64,000 nt of DNA from CAVOGJ01 sp963700865 (GCA_963700865.1 CAVOZC010000019.1:200449-264448); one strand, 5' to 3'; numbered from the stretch's first letter, positions 48,061 to 58,404 are shown. Notes: generated by a model from the sequence alone, not told the origin. Translations and numbers: made by a program.

Positions 48061-49899
48061 ATGGCCAGTTTCGAGTTACGATTGTACGAGGATGGCAATT
48101 TGCGTCGGCGTGTGCCGGCGCAGGCGGCGCTGGAGGTGGGACGTCAACGCAACAGCGGCGAACCGGCCCCCTTTACCCTCCACGAGCATCCGCAGGAGGG
48201 TTGGCGGTTGATCGTCGGATCGACGCAGGAAACCAGCATTCCGCGACGCTGGTTCCGGCTGTCTCCGCAGGCCGACGGGACGTTCGAAATCCATAACCTG
48301 CACGCGTCCTATCCCGTCACACTGGCCGATGGCACGCTCATTGCCGCCGGGAGAAGGCTGGCGGTAGGTACCGAGCCGTTAATCAATGTGGCGCCGGGTC
48401 GAGTCATGCGGGTGCTGACTCCCCAGGTTGACGAGGAAGAAGGACAGCAATTCCGCAGCTTGCGGAGACGGGTCGACAGCGACGAGGGCTCGAGCGGGAT
48501 GGCTCCGCTGGCCACCCTGCGGACGATGGTGCCGCCCGGTGCCACGGAAGTCGATGCCGGAGGTTTCGTGAACTTGCTTCGACAGGCGCTGCGTGTCGTC
48601 CGCGAGGCCGCCGGTTCCGATGCCTTTTTCCAAACGGCGCTCGACGCCGCACGCAGTATCGTGGGGCTTGATCGGGCGGTGATTCTCATTCCCGACGACC
48701 AGGGAGGGTGGACCGTTCGCTCGCAATCGCCGGTCGATGTCCAGGCGAGTGCCTTTCCGGAAATCAGTGATACGCTGTTGCGTCGCGTGCAGGAAGAACG
48801 CTGCACACAAATCTATGATTCCGAAAAGTGCGAATTACCGGATAGTTCATTGGCGATCATCAATTGTGCGGTGGCGGCACCCGTGCTCGACCATCAGGAA
48901 CAGATCGTGGCCGCCTTATACGGCGATCGCAGTCTTGATATTTCCGCGACCAACGACGCGGGTATTTCCGACGTCGAGGCGACGTTGGTGGAAGTCCTGG
49001 CGGGTGCCGTCGCAGCCGGTATTGCTCGGCAGGGCGAGGAGCGGTCCCGCATGCGGCTGGCTGAATTCTTTTCGCCACGGGTGGCGGAGCAATTGGCACA
49101 ACGTCCCGAATTACTGACGGGGCAGGACGCCGAGGTGACGGTTCTGTTTTGCGACATTCGCGGTTTCAGTAGCGTGGCCGAGCAAATCGGGCCTACCAAG
49201 ACCATCGAGTGGCTAAACGATGTATTGACTGAGTTGAGTGAGTGCGTGGTCAATCGTGATGGTGTGCTGATCGACTACGTGGGCGACCAGGTGATGGCCA
49301 TGTGGGGTGCTCCCCAACCGCAACCAAACCATGCGGAACGCGGGATGGACGCGGCGGCCGAGATGCTGGTGCGGGCGGAAGTCCTGCGGGCGCGATGGCA
49401 GACGCGTCTGCCCCGGACGTTTGACATCGGGATCGGACTCAATACCGGCATCGCCCGCGTCGGCAATACCGGCTCGCGATTGAAATTCAAATATGGTGTC
49501 TTAGGAAATACGGTCAACACGGCGAGCCGCCTGCAAGACGCGTCGAAGCAGTTGGGCGTGGACTGCGTCGCCGCGGCCGCCACCGTCCAGGCCTCGCAAC
49601 GCTCCCAAGGAGTGCGGCGGTTGGCCCGATTGGCCGTCGTGGGCATTGATACGCCGGTGGATGTGTACGAGGTGGTATCCCAGCCGGACGACCGCTGGCG
49701 TACCTTAACGGACGAATATGAAGCGGCCTTGGCCGATTTCGAGTCCCAGCGGTTTGGCGAGGCGACGCGCCGCCTGGGGCAAATCGTGCAGAACTTCCCT
49801 CACGATCGCCCTTCGTTGCAGCTTCTCCGCCGAGCCGTCGCCGAACTCTCCGAACCCTCGGCCAACTTCTGCCCGGTCTGGAAGTTGACCACGAAATGA
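48061..49899 (+). CDS. FHA-GAF-adenylate/guanylate cyclase
   Basis: 612 residues, intact. Residues 1-110 resemble an FHA-type sandwich (VGRQRNSGEPAPF, IHNLHASYPVTLADG). About 180-340 is a GAF domain (FFQTALDAARSIVGLDRAVILIP, LYGDRSLDIS). About 360-545 is a class III nucleotide cyclase with VTVLFCDIRGFSS, the metal aspartates, LIDYVGDQVMAMWGAP, and KYGVLGNTVNTASRLQ. The C-terminus has TPR-like helices. It would make cAMP or cGMP in response to a GAF ligand or phosphorylated partner. The ATG at 48061 was chosen at the start of the FHA-like domain. Confidence 0.92.
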   Translation: MASFELRLYEDGNLRRRVPAQAALEVGRQRNSGEPAPFTLHEHPQEGWRLIVGSTQETSIPRRWFRLSPQADGTFEIHNLHASYPVTLADGTLIAAGRRLAVGTEPLINVAPGRVMRVLTPQVDEEEGQQFRSLRRRVDSDEGSSGMAPLATLRTMVPPGATEVDAGGFVNLLRQALRVVREAAGSDAFFQTALDAARSIVGLDRAVILIPDDQGGWTVRSQSPVDVQASAFPEISDTLLRRVQEERCTQIYDSEKCELPDSSLAIINCAVAAPVLDHQEQIVAALYGDRSLDISATNDAGISDVEATLVEVLAGAVAAGIARQGEERSRMRLAEFFSPRVAEQLAQRPELLTGQDAEVTVLFCDIRGFSSVAEQIGPTKTIEWLNDVLTELSECVVNRDGVLIDYVGDQVMAMWGAPQPQPNHAERGMDAAAEMLVRAEVLRARWQTRLPRTFDIGIGLNTGIARVGNTGSRLKFKYGVLGNTVNTASRLQDASKQLGVDCVAAAATVQASQRSQGVRRLARLAVVGIDTPVDVYEVVSQPDDRWRTLTDEYEAALADFESQRFGEATRRLGQIVQNFPHDRPSLQLLRRAVAELSEPSANFCPVWKLTTK

Positions 49900-50114
49900 G
49901 CCCATTGCCGTCGACAACGGTACCTCGGCAGCCGCGGCACGCCTTGCCCGGATCGCAGCCGGGAGACAAAAAATATGGTTGGAAAACGGTGATTTCTGGG
50001 TTACGCTGGAGCCTGAGGACAAGCGCCGTCGCGGAACCCGACATCGTGCCGATGGACGCTGCCAGTGGTTTGTCGGAATGTTTTGCTGTGCTGCCAACCA
50101 GGGAGTAAGAGCCA
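49900..50114. other. Gap before PEP-CTERM gene
   Basis: 215 bases without a gene. No terminator or recognisable promoter is clear. Confidence 0.3.
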
Positions 50115-50912
50115 ATGAACGGGCGAAGATGCTGTTTTTTGCTGTTTTTTTTCTCCCTGCTGTCGTTGGCCAGTGCACAACCTGGAACAGGTGTCTGGAT
50201 GGAACCAGACGGCATGGACGCACCCGAGGGCGTCCCCGCTGGCCAAGACACGATGGGAATGGGGGCCCTTACGGAAATTCGGGGCTCGCTCGATCCCGGC
50301 AAAGGAGACTTTGTCGACACGTTCTGCATCGTCATCGACGATCCATTGGCGTTCTATGCTTCGACCAGCGCACACCTGGGAGGATCATTTCTGGGGCCCC
50401 AGGAAAGACTGGCCAACACGCGGATCTGGTTGTGGGCCAAGACGGACGTTACCGAAGGAACGATCGCGACGATTGCCGTGGCCAATGATGATGATCAGAT
50501 TGGCGCCGATTTCGGATCGACTGTTTCGAGCCCCGATCTTTTTGAAATGTTGACGAGTGGTCTGGTCGACCCGTCGGCGGACGGCGTCATCCTCGAGGCG
50601 GGGCGTCAATACTTGGTGTCGATTGCTTCGTCCGACAACGATCCGTTGGACGCAGCAGGAACTCCCCTGGCTGCCATTGACCTGATGGGGCTCACGAGGC
50701 TGTACGGCGCCAATACGGCTGCCGGGCCCTTCACTGAATGGGCCAATCCGGCCGCCGCGGTCGATGCGGGGGCGTACGTGATTGCTTTGTCGGGAGCCCG
50801 CTTCTGCATTGTTCCGGAGCCCGCGATGGCGCTGTTTGGCGCATGGGGTGGTCTCTTGATCGCGATGCGGGCGCGAAGGATGATCGCCTTGCGGGGCCGA
50901 TTGTGTTCCTGA
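50115..50912 (+). CDS. PEP-CTERM secreted protein
   Basis: 265 residues. The signal peptide (CCFLLFFFSLLSLASA) is followed by a beta-rich domain with little similarity to known families (TFCIVIDDPLAFYAST, DGVILEAGRQYLVSIASSDNDP) and a C-terminal VPEPAMALFGAWGGLLIAMRARR sorting signal. A domain with DVFTIN/cell-surface-like repeats is suspected but not proven. Function unknown. It converges on the kinase gene. Confidence 0.8.
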   Translation: MNGRRCCFLLFFFSLLSLASAQPGTGVWMEPDGMDAPEGVPAGQDTMGMGALTEIRGSLDPGKGDFVDTFCIVIDDPLAFYASTSAHLGGSFLGPQERLANTRIWLWAKTDVTEGTIATIAVANDDDQIGADFGSTVSSPDLFEMLTSGLVDPSADGVILEAGRQYLVSIASSDNDPLDAAGTPLAAIDLMGLTRLYGANTAAGPFTEWANPAAAVDAGAYVIALSGARFCIVPEPAMALFGAWGGLLIAMRARRMIALRGRLCS

Positions 50913-51005
50913 TGTTGACCTGCGGGTAGGTTGGTGGATGCGAGTCCCTCTTCCCGTCAGCCGACGGACGTGGCGGCCTCGTGTCGCAAAGTCGCCTCCG
51001 CGAAT

Positions 51006-53810
51006 TCAGGGCGTCGGCGTTTTCAATGGTCTCTCGCGCAGGGTCTCGATTTCCTTGGCGACTTGTGTGGCCTGTTGTTGCCATCGTGCGGCTTCGTCTG
51101 GGACTTGCCAATGGTCGTAGCAGGCCGAAATCTGCTCGCAGGCTCGAAGCACGTACCATCGACGTAGCAGACTCAATTCGGGCAATTTCTGCTTCAGCTG
51201 CAGATAGTTGTTCGCCATCGCCTCCTGGTTCGTCGGCGTGGTCTCTTGCATGCCGCGGAGGCAATCCAGCAAGATTTCGCTCCGCAATCGTTTGGCGGAA
51301 TCCGGCTCGATCTGCCGAAACGTCACCACGGCCTCTTGTGCCAGTGCTGTGGCTTCGTCGAGCTGGCCGCGTCCGAGTAGGGCGTCAGCGAGGTCCAACC
51401 GTGCATCGGCCTGTTCCTTGGTTGGGCCATCGGTTTGAGATTGCAGAGTCTCCAACCATTGCCGACCGGTGACTTCGGCAGCGGCATAGTCCCGCTGACT
51501 TAGTTGGATCGCCAGCAAAAGTCTCAGCGAATCCCGGATGTCGGGCGAGTCGGGCGCCAAGAGTCGTCTTCTTTCCGCCAGTGCCTCACTCGCCATGGCG
51601 GCCGCTTGTTGGAGTTGACCATCGCAATACAGTCCGTTGGCCAGGTTCCGCAGCAGCAGCGGTGTGTGCGGGTTGTCGCGTCCGAGTATTTCTGGACCGG
51701 TAGCCTGCAGCCGCTGCCAGAGCGGCAGGGCCAGCCGCAGTTGCCCCAATTCCTGGTAGGCGGTCGCCAGATTGTTTTCCCAGCCGAGCAGTTCCGCGGG
51801 CGTCAGGTGGGATTGGGCAAGCTGGTAATGGGGTTCCAGCAATTCAATCGTCTTTTGCCACTCCTTCGCGTTTAAGTAGGCGACCGCCAGGTTGTTCATG
51901 GCGTTCAGTGTTTCGGGGTTGGCGTCTCCCAGGCGAGCACGCTTGTCCTGCAAGGCGTCCGCCAAGTCCGCCAGCATATTGGCGGTGGAATCAATCATGG
52001 CTTGGCTTGCCATCCAGTCGTCTTTGAGGGATCGTGTTTCGGAGTCATCTGGTCCGAAATTTTTCAAAGAGATCTCGTACGCCTGTTTGAATATCGGGAC
52101 CGCTTCGGCGTAGATGCCTAGCTTCAGCAGCGCTCGCCCGATGGTTTGGGTGAGTGCGGCCGCGATGCGAGGATCCTGCACCGTATTTTTCTCCAGCCTG
52201 TCTGCTTGTCGCCGCATGACTTCATACACCGTGACGGTCTTGCCGTCCCGCTGTGGATCGGTGCGGCTGAAGGCCTCGACGAGAAAGTCGGCAACGCTGT
52301 CGGCACGGACCCTGGCGCGTTCGGCCAGGGCACGCTCTTTTCGAAGCCGTTCGTTGGTGACTTGGGCAAAACCCCACAGGATGAGTGCACCGGCCAATCC
52401 CGTCAGCACGGCGGCCGCCAGGGAACCGAAGATTTTGGGGTGATGGCGCGTCCAGCGGCGGAGTCGGGCGGTGGGTGGCTCGCGATGGGCGGTGACCGGT
52501 TCGTCTGCCAGAAAGTGTTCCAGGTCGCTGGCCAACGCCGCGGCGGATGCGTATCGATCCTGCGGGTCACGCACCATGGCCTTCAGGCAGATTGCCTCCA
52601 ACGCCCGTGGCACGTCAAGCTTGACTTCACGCGGGTGGGGAAATTTTCCGTCAATGACGTTACGCAGCAGCCGACCAAAATCAGCGTCTTTTTGCGCGAC
52701 GGTTCCGGTCAGCATGGCATAAAGGGTCGCGCCAAGCTGTAGATATCACTGGCCGGACCGACGTCTTTCTGTCTCCCAGCCGCCTGTTCAGGACTCATGA
52801 ACGCCACGGTTCCCACGACTTCACCCATGCGTGTCGGTGTCGATTCGGACCCCAATTCGGGTACGATCACCGTTTCATCCGAATGGACGGTGACCTCTGT
52901 TTGGCCGACCGACTTGGCCAGCCCCCAATCCACGACCAGAGTTTCCCGAAACTTACCCAGCATGATGTTGGCGGGCTTCAGGTCGCGATGTACGATCCCA
53001 CGGCTGTGGGCATATTCGATCGCGTTGCAGACGTCGATAAACCGCTGGATGAGATCCCGAAGAGCCAGGATGCGGTCTCCGCTGGAACGCGGCGTGTCGT
53101 GTTCACGGATGAAACTCGTCGATCGCATCTTGCAGGCTTTTACCGCGAATCATGCGCATCGCGTAGTAGGGGCGGCCGTCGGGATAGGTTCCCAGGCCGT
53201 AGACCGGAACGATCCCCGGATGCTCGAGACGTCCAGTGATTTCGGCCTCTTGCATGAAGCGGGCACGGCTATTTAGATGGTCGGCAAACTTCGGCTTAAT
53301 CTCTTTCAGTGCCACCTCGCGCGTCAGCTCCGTGTCGTTTGCCACCGAGACGACTCCTAGTCCACCCTCGGCCAACGGCCGCAACGGTTCGAATCGTCGG
53401 CGTACGGTCGTGTCGATCGTGGTTGTATGCGGTCGAGTGAATTCGATCGGCATGTTACCGGGAACGCCGGCCGGGGCAAGGGAGCAAAGGGTTACCGAAT
53501 GAGCCAGTTCTGCATTGCCCATCGACTGCACATGCGCACGCAGGCTCATCGGCACGGGGACGGCAGCAAGACTCAGCTGGGGATCGTCGCCGTGTTGCCG
53601 CACATGTTCCTTGACGAGCGACCAGAGCAGGTGACTCCGCTCCTCACTGAGAATTCCCCGCTCGACGAATAATTCCCCCAAGGACTTGTGCTTCTGCCGC
53701 AGCCAGTCCTGCATCGTGTCGACAAGCTGCTGCTGACTCACGAAGTCCAATTGCAACGCCAGTACGCCGAAGAGCAGATTTCGGTCGTGAGGAGACTGAG
53801 CCGCGACCAT
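51006..53810 (-). CDS. Ser/Thr protein kinase with transmembrane segment and TPR-like C-terminus, frameshifted
   Basis: About 935 residues across three frames (53810 to about 53110; to about 52728; to 51006). The start ATG at 53810 has AGGGG upstream. Domains: about 1-150 helical N-terminus; 160-430 kinase with GGLGVVSVAND, VALKEIKP (Lys), HRDLKPANIM, VVDWGLAKS (DWG in place of DFG, usual in Planctomycetes) and MSPEQAAGR; one membrane helix (AAAVLTGLAGALILWGF) about 500; then TPR-like helical repeats (ETLNAMNNLAVAYLNAKEW). The breaks fall at CATC-CGT and TTGG-CGCG, each explained by one or two lost bases. A membrane-linked signalling kinase. Confidence 0.88.
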
Positions 53811-53878
53811 GGTTTTCCCCTTTGGTGATTGACCGAACGGCAGAGATCGTGGTCCGGGAAGGAATCCGCGGCCGACGG

Positions 53879-54436
53879 TTATTCGGTGGGTTTCACGAAG
53901 GCTGCCATGATCAGGCCGACCAGCAAGGCACCCACGACGTGATACACCATGTAGAGAAAACAGAAATTCCAGGGGTAGTAATACCAGACGACTTGCGAGA
54001 TATGTACCCACACCGTGCAGAAGATGCCTGCCCAAACGATGAGCAGTACGCGATTGGGATAGGTGCTGGGCGCCGCCGCAATCAGCAGAATGCCAGCAAT
54101 CACCGTCACGAGCAGTGAGTGGACGAATCCGGCGGCCAGCGTGCGAGGTGACATGGGTGTCGCTCCTTGCTGGCGATAGAACAGCATGGCGACGGGCCCG
54201 GCCTCGTGCTTGGCGACGAAGGCCTCCATCGCCGCGGTATTTGACTCGTCCGACGGCAGGCCGGGCAGATAGTAAACACCCGTCTTACCGACCTTTTCCT
54301 GCAAGACGGCGCTGACGTCGTCACCGGCGGGCATCGCCTGGATGACCTGCTTGGAAATCGGCAAGATACCCCAATAAAGATATCCCCACAGGAAGAGTAC
54401 CACTGCGGACAGGATCGATCCGAGCACAAATCGCAT
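53879..54436 (-). CDS. Membrane protein of unknown function
   Basis: 185 residues, about four membrane helices (FVLGSILSAVVLFLWGYLYW, LLVTVIAGILLIAAA, VLLIVWAGIFCTVWVH, YMVYHVVGALLVGLIMAAF). A middle segment (VGKTGVYYLPGLPSDESNT) may face the periplasm. I recall similar uncharacterised proteins in Planctomycetes and Acidobacteria. The ATG at 54436 follows AAGGAGC. It lies 68 bases upstream of the kinase start in the same direction and may be co-transcribed. Confidence 0.8.
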   Translation of the reverse strand: MRFVLGSILSAVVLFLWGYLYWGILPISKQVIQAMPAGDDVSAVLQEKVGKTGVYYLPGLPSDESNTAAMEAFVAKHEAGPVAMLFYRQQGATPMSPRTLAAGFVHSLLVTVIAGILLIAAAPSTYPNRVLLIVWAGIFCTVWVHISQVVWYYYPWNFCFLYMVYHVVGALLVGLIMAAFVKPTE

Positions 54437-54599
54437 GAGACGCTCCTTGGAAGAGGGCATCGATGGGAAAAGAGGGCCACAAGCCCGCATTGTAAACAGC
54501 CGCCGAGCGAGATAACAGCAGTTGCGGGGACATGGTCCGCCGAAGGCGACGGACCGGTTGAACCCTGTCAGGGTACCCCCCCGAAGGACGTGTCATTAC

Positions 54600-54775
54600 C
54601 CACATCTTCACCCAGTCAGCCCTTGGGCTGTCGTACTCCTGCCCGTACTCCTGCCCGTACTCGCGCTCGTGCTCGTCCTCGTACTCCGGCACTTCGAGTA
54701 CGAGCACGAGCACGAGCACGAGAATCCGGTAAGTCCACGGAGGTGCGTTCGGAAAGTGGGCAATGACAAGTCTGC
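54600..54775 (+). repeat. Dispersed intergenic repeat, copy 3, with short tandem words
   Basis: It contains CTCCTGCCCGTACTCCTGCCCGTACTCG and GAGTACGAGCACGAGCACGAGCACGAG, tandem six-base words that pair with each other as an inverted repeat, followed by AATCCGGTAAGTCCACGGAGG as in copy 2 and GGGCAATGACAAGTCT as in copy 1. The gap 54437-54785 contains no gene. Confidence 0.6.
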
Positions 54776-54785
54776 TAGATGCGGC

Positions 54786-55199
54786 TCAACGCCCCCGCCA
54801 GCGACATTGTCCTTGGGCATCGGCGGCGATGCGACGGTGATTTGCCAGTGGGCGAGCATAGATGTAGGTGTAAGCACGCTGCGGCTGGCCCATCCCATCA
54901 TGGCAAGTCACGACTTCACGTGTGTAGAGCGAGTTGCCTTGCCCAGGCTGGTACCCTTCCACCGCGTCGAGGACTTGGAGTGTGTCCGCCAGATGTTCCG
55001 TCGCGACGAACCACAATTCGCCTTGCACGGTATCGGTACCGGGCACGATGCCCGGATAGGCTCCTAGATCGTACAAGGCGGCTTTCGTGGTGGCTCGCAC
55101 AACGCGGTCCGGTGAATGGGGCCAGCATGTTTCTCGGCATTCCCCTCTCTGCAAGGTGCCATACACAAAAATCGGTAGCGGCTCGGTAAGGCGAGTCAT
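54786..55199 (-). CDS. Gamma-glutamylcyclotransferase family protein
   Basis: 137 residues. The family N-terminus FVYGTLQRGE and the LYDLGAYPGIVPG segment are clear, followed by VQGELWFVATEHLADTLQVLDAVEGY with the expected catalytic acidic residue and a YTREVV block. It converts gamma-glutamyl groups to 5-oxoproline in family members; the exact substrate here is open. It lies 33 bases downstream of the WYL regulator gene in the same direction. Confidence 0.88.
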   Translation of the reverse strand: MTRLTEPLPIFVYGTLQRGECRETCWPHSPDRVVRATTKAALYDLGAYPGIVPGTDTVQGELWFVATEHLADTLQVLDAVEGYQPGQGNSLYTREVVTCHDGMGQPQRAYTYIYARPLANHRRIAADAQGQCRWRGR

Positions 55200-55232
55200 G
55201 GGCGATTCGCGGACGCGTCTTGGCTGGCGGTG

Positions 55233-56252
55233 TTACTGGCCATAGATGTGGCTCAACTTTTCCACGGTTTCCGCCAGCAGTCGGCGACAACTGGCGGGTG
55301 AGATCAATTCGGCTTCGGCACCCAATGCGAGCACACGTGGCAGCACTTCGAGATCGTGGCCGGCGGGCACGGTCAATTCAATGCCGCCGTCGGCGAGTGG
55401 TTTGACTTGCTGGTCTGGATGCCACGGATCTTCCTGGACGAAGCGGGCGGCCAGCCGACTGATACGGATCTTGAAATTGCGCGTCTTGCCGCCGCCGAAA
55501 ATTCCGATGCTTTCCCTCAGGTGCCGTGCGATATCGAGTTGGCTACGCGGTTCGAACCAGGCGTCGAGCGCGGTGGCTTTACGAAAACGGTCGAGCTTCC
55601 AGTGTCGGATGGGATCTTCGGCCGCCAGTGGTGTATCGGCGGGTACACCCACAATGTACAGACTCGATTGGTAGAGCGCCACCGCGTAAGGCTCGATGCG
55701 GCGCGTGGTGGCTTGATCACTGGCCAGGGACTGGTACTCGATCTCGACAATACGATGCTCAAGAATGGAGCGATTGATCGTCTTGAGAACGCCTTGCTGT
55801 TTTTCGTAAGATTTGGCGGGAGTTCCCAGCACGTAGAGGACCTGGCGGTACTTTTCGTAGTGATCCCAGACGGCTGCGGGCAGGCTTGCGCGAATTTTGT
55901 TCCAGAACGATTCAATCCCTTGCCAGAACGGGGTGCCCACGAGCGGCACGAGTAGGTCGCGACCCATGGAGAGCGCCATCAGCTCGGTCGAAGAGGCGGC
56001 GATCTTGTGGCTGCCGCGAAAACGAGGCCCCAGTTTCCAGACTCGGCCTCGCGGCAGCTCGTCCGAGTCAATATCGAACCCGGCGGCTTGAAGGGCCTCC
56101 AGGTCGCGGCGGACACTCCGCGTGTGCAGCGAAACCAACCCCAGATCCGTTACCAGCTCGTCGCGAAGTTCCGAGAGCGTACGCCCGAAGCGCGTGGCCT
56201 CGAGGATCTGCAGCAGCTTGTGCTGGCGAATGAGCTGTTCGTTGCGTGCCAT
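55233..56252 (-). CDS. HTH/WYL-domain transcriptional regulator
   Basis: 339 residues. The N-terminal helix-turn-helix is MARNEQLIRQHKLLQILEATRFGRTLSEL... with a SVRRDLEALQAAGFDID winged part. The WYL domain (about 150-230) has VEIEYQSLASDQATTRRIEPYAVALYQSSLYIVG. The C-terminal extension follows. These are ligand- or nucleic-acid-responsive repressors or activators. The ATG at 56252 begins the HTH directly. Confidence 0.9.
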   Translation of the reverse strand: MARNEQLIRQHKLLQILEATRFGRTLSELRDELVTDLGLVSLHTRSVRRDLEALQAAGFDIDSDELPRGRVWKLGPRFRGSHKIAASSTELMALSMGRDLLVPLVGTPFWQGIESFWNKIRASLPAAVWDHYEKYRQVLYVLGTPAKSYEKQQGVLKTINRSILEHRIVEIEYQSLASDQATTRRIEPYAVALYQSSLYIVGVPADTPLAAEDPIRHWKLDRFRKATALDAWFEPRSQLDIARHLRESIGIFGGGKTRNFKIRISRLAARFVQEDPWHPDQQVKPLADGGIELTVPAGHDLEVLPRVLALGAEAELISPASCRRLLAETVEKLSHIYGQ

Positions 56253-56899
56253 GTTCGTAAGTCGGTTCGGCGCGGCACATCCCGCCCGGGACGCGAGCCT
56301 CAAATCTAATGTTCCGAGGCACCGCGTCAACGCCCCGGCCGTTTGCCTGATCGAGGCCAACAACGGGCATCTCAAGATGTGCGAAGTAGTTCGATCGTGG
56401 CCAGCTAACGTGAAATGCCGGCCGGCAAGCAGGCATCCAGGAAAGGAGCAAACCCTCGTTGCCGCGCACGATTCCCCTCGCTTGCCGTGGTGATTTTCCA
56501 GCTCATCGGCAACCCCGTGCTGCCCGTCAACGACGGCAGGCAACATGGTCGATCAATGATCAGCATTGCACGCTTTGTACCGAACACAAATTGGCAGGAC
56601 GCCGCAGCCACGGCCATCGGGGACATGCTTCATTCGAGCGAAATCCTCAAGGTATCTTGTTTTGGAAGGTTTTATAGCGCAAACGGCGACGCCGATTAGC
56701 TTTCGCGACGGAATGGCGTCTCCGTTGTTCCCCGTTATTCACCGTCCTGCGCATCCGACCGGGACAAAACCGGGACAACTTTTTTGACGGGTGTTCACGC
56801 GCACCTGGAAGAAGCTCCGCGTCGTATTTGTCTTGGGCGGCAATGGCTTTCCTGGGCGCCGCCATGGGTCGGCAGCCGTCAGCTCGACGCGGACTGCCG
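56253..56899. other. Gap upstream of WYL regulator
   Basis: About 650 bases with no recognisable gene. The last 60 bases may be the degraded beginning of the recombinase fragment. Confidence 0.3.
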
Positions 56900-57815
56900 G
56901 CGAACGACGAGTTGTCGGAACTCGCCGCTACCTACCTGCGGGAACGCGGGAACACCGCCAGTGACGAAGCAGGACGTCAAGGAGGCCCTCAGCGGGCTGC
57001 GTGAACTCCTCCATGCCGATGTGTCTCGGGCCGCAACCATTTTGGAAAAGCTCACGGGACCCGTGCTGGTCTACCAGATGCAGGAAAAGGGCGGCCGAAC
57101 CAACGTGTTTTGCCGAGTTCACTGCGTCCGCCATCCCCGCTCTGGCTGGGATGGCGGTTTTTTTTAACCATCCAACGAATCGTAGTTGGGAGTTCCAAAG
57201 TACCGGTCGTTGCACCATCGAGATCCCGGCCAGGCTCCGCCTCGAGGAAGAGCCCAGGTACATGCCCTTGGCCAGGCAGATGAAGACGATGCGGGACGCG
57301 GGGGCCAGCATCAACGCCATTGCCAAGGCGACAGGAAAGGACTGGGCCATGGTGCGGCGTTTACTCGCTTACGCCAACAGGGGTCCTGTCCCCCTGCGCC
57401 GTCCCAGGTCGGCAGGAAGAAACGGCCGCAGCACTCGGTCGCGGGAGGTTCGAAACTGCCGCCCTACCAGCGTTATGCCGCCGAGGTGTCGGAACTGCGC
57501 ACGTAGCACAAGTTGTCCTGGAAGCGGATTGCGGGGGTGATCGCCGAGCGACACGGCATCTCCTTTTCTGCGGCGACAGCGGTCCGCGCCTTTGACCATG
57601 CTCATCCCAAGGTAATCCTCGAGGCAGCTGCCAGCGGCTATCGCCCCAACCGTGGCCGCGGCCGAGCGCTCGCCCCGGAGTTGGTCGCAAATCTCCGGAG
57701 ACATATGGAGCAGCATCCAGACTGGCCCGACCTGCGGATCGCCAAGGCGGTTGGCTGCGGACATAGAACCGTCGCGCGAGAACGCCGCCGGCTGGCGAAT
57801 GATGCGGCTCGCTGA
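56900..57815 (+). pseudogene. Decayed serine recombinase, C-terminal part only
   Basis: Several frames in order resemble the C-terminal half of a planctomycete serine recombinase: DELSELAATYLRERGNT, DVKEALSGLRELLHADVSRAATILEKLTGPVLVYQMQEKG (in pieces), IPARLRLEEEPRYMPLARQMKTMRDAGASINAIAKATGKDW (in pieces), then LSWKRIAGVIAERHGISFSAATAVRAFDH and DWPDLRIAKAVGCGHRTVARERRR. The catalytic resolvase domain is not present upstream, so the element is truncated and frame-disrupted at least three times. A remnant of an integrated mobile element. It ends close to the change of gene content at about 57.8 kb. Confidence 0.6.
57128..57165 (+). terminator. Intrinsic terminator-like hairpin inside the recombinase remnant
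   Basis: A perfect 10-bp stem (CCGCCATCCC / GGGATGGCGG) with a ten-base loop and eight Ts. It lies within the decayed recombinase reading frame, an unusual place, and ends one frame by TAA at 57166. Confidence 0.7.
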
Positions 57816-58015
57816 CGGCAAAGGGCTGAAGAGATGGCGCTGGGGGGGTCCCACCCGGCCATCGGGGTCGTCTTCCGCTACCACCACCTCGTGGAGACGG
57901 CGGGGCTCGGAGAGCGACCCGAGGAGGCCTTCCAACGCGATCGGACCCTCCAGGTGTGTGTCCTCGCGTTTCATCGCCCTGTCAATGACGGCCATCTATC
58001 TGGAGTTCTGACACC
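57816..58015. other. Boundary between planctomycete-like and foreign-looking segments
   Basis: No gene recognised. Left of it lies the recombinase remnant; right of it the gene set, apparent base composition and frameshift density change abruptly. Confidence 0.45.
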
Positions 58016-58404
58016 ATGGCGCGATCACTCGCAGATTTCGTTCGCGAAGCCCTCAAAACCGTCGAGGAGATCTCAGCTGAGAGCGCAGCGCAGATTCTCG
58101 AGAAGCCGGACCGCGCGGGCTGGGACTTCATCGACGGAGGGAACCCGACGAGTTCGCAGAAGGGCACATTCCAGGCGCTCGGAATTTCCCACGCGGCTTT
58201 CTCGAAGTGCGCGCCGACTTCGAGCACCCCAAACGCGACCCGTGGCTCGAAGATCGAGGGCGCAAGATGATTCTCTACTGCGGCGGCGGTCACCGAAGCG
58301 CGCTCGCGGCAAATCGCTGCAGGAGATGGGATTCGCGCGGGCTCTTGTCGCTCGCAGGGGGATGGACGGGTTGGACCAAACTCGAGCTACCCGTCGAGCG
58401 CTGA
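58016..58404 (+). CDS. Rhodanese-like domain protein, multiply frameshifted
   Basis: About 130 residues reconstructed from three frames: SLADFVREALKTVEEISAESAAQILEKPDRAGWDFID, then REPDEFAEGHIPGA...FLEVRADFEHPKRDPWLEDRGRKMILYCGGGHRSALAA, then LQEMGF and LSLAGGWTGWTKLELPVER. The YCGGGHRS loop contains the active-site cysteine (C followed by GGGHRS). Breaks lie near 58137, 58318 and 58346. A single-domain sulfurtransferase of the cytoplasm. Sequence style resembles proteobacterial homologues. Confidence 0.72.

Noticed and set aside
48061..53810. A cyclase/kinase/PEP-CTERM signalling island as a new system
   Set aside because: Each gene type is common in Planctomycetes and orientations differ, so linkage gives no evidence of joint function.
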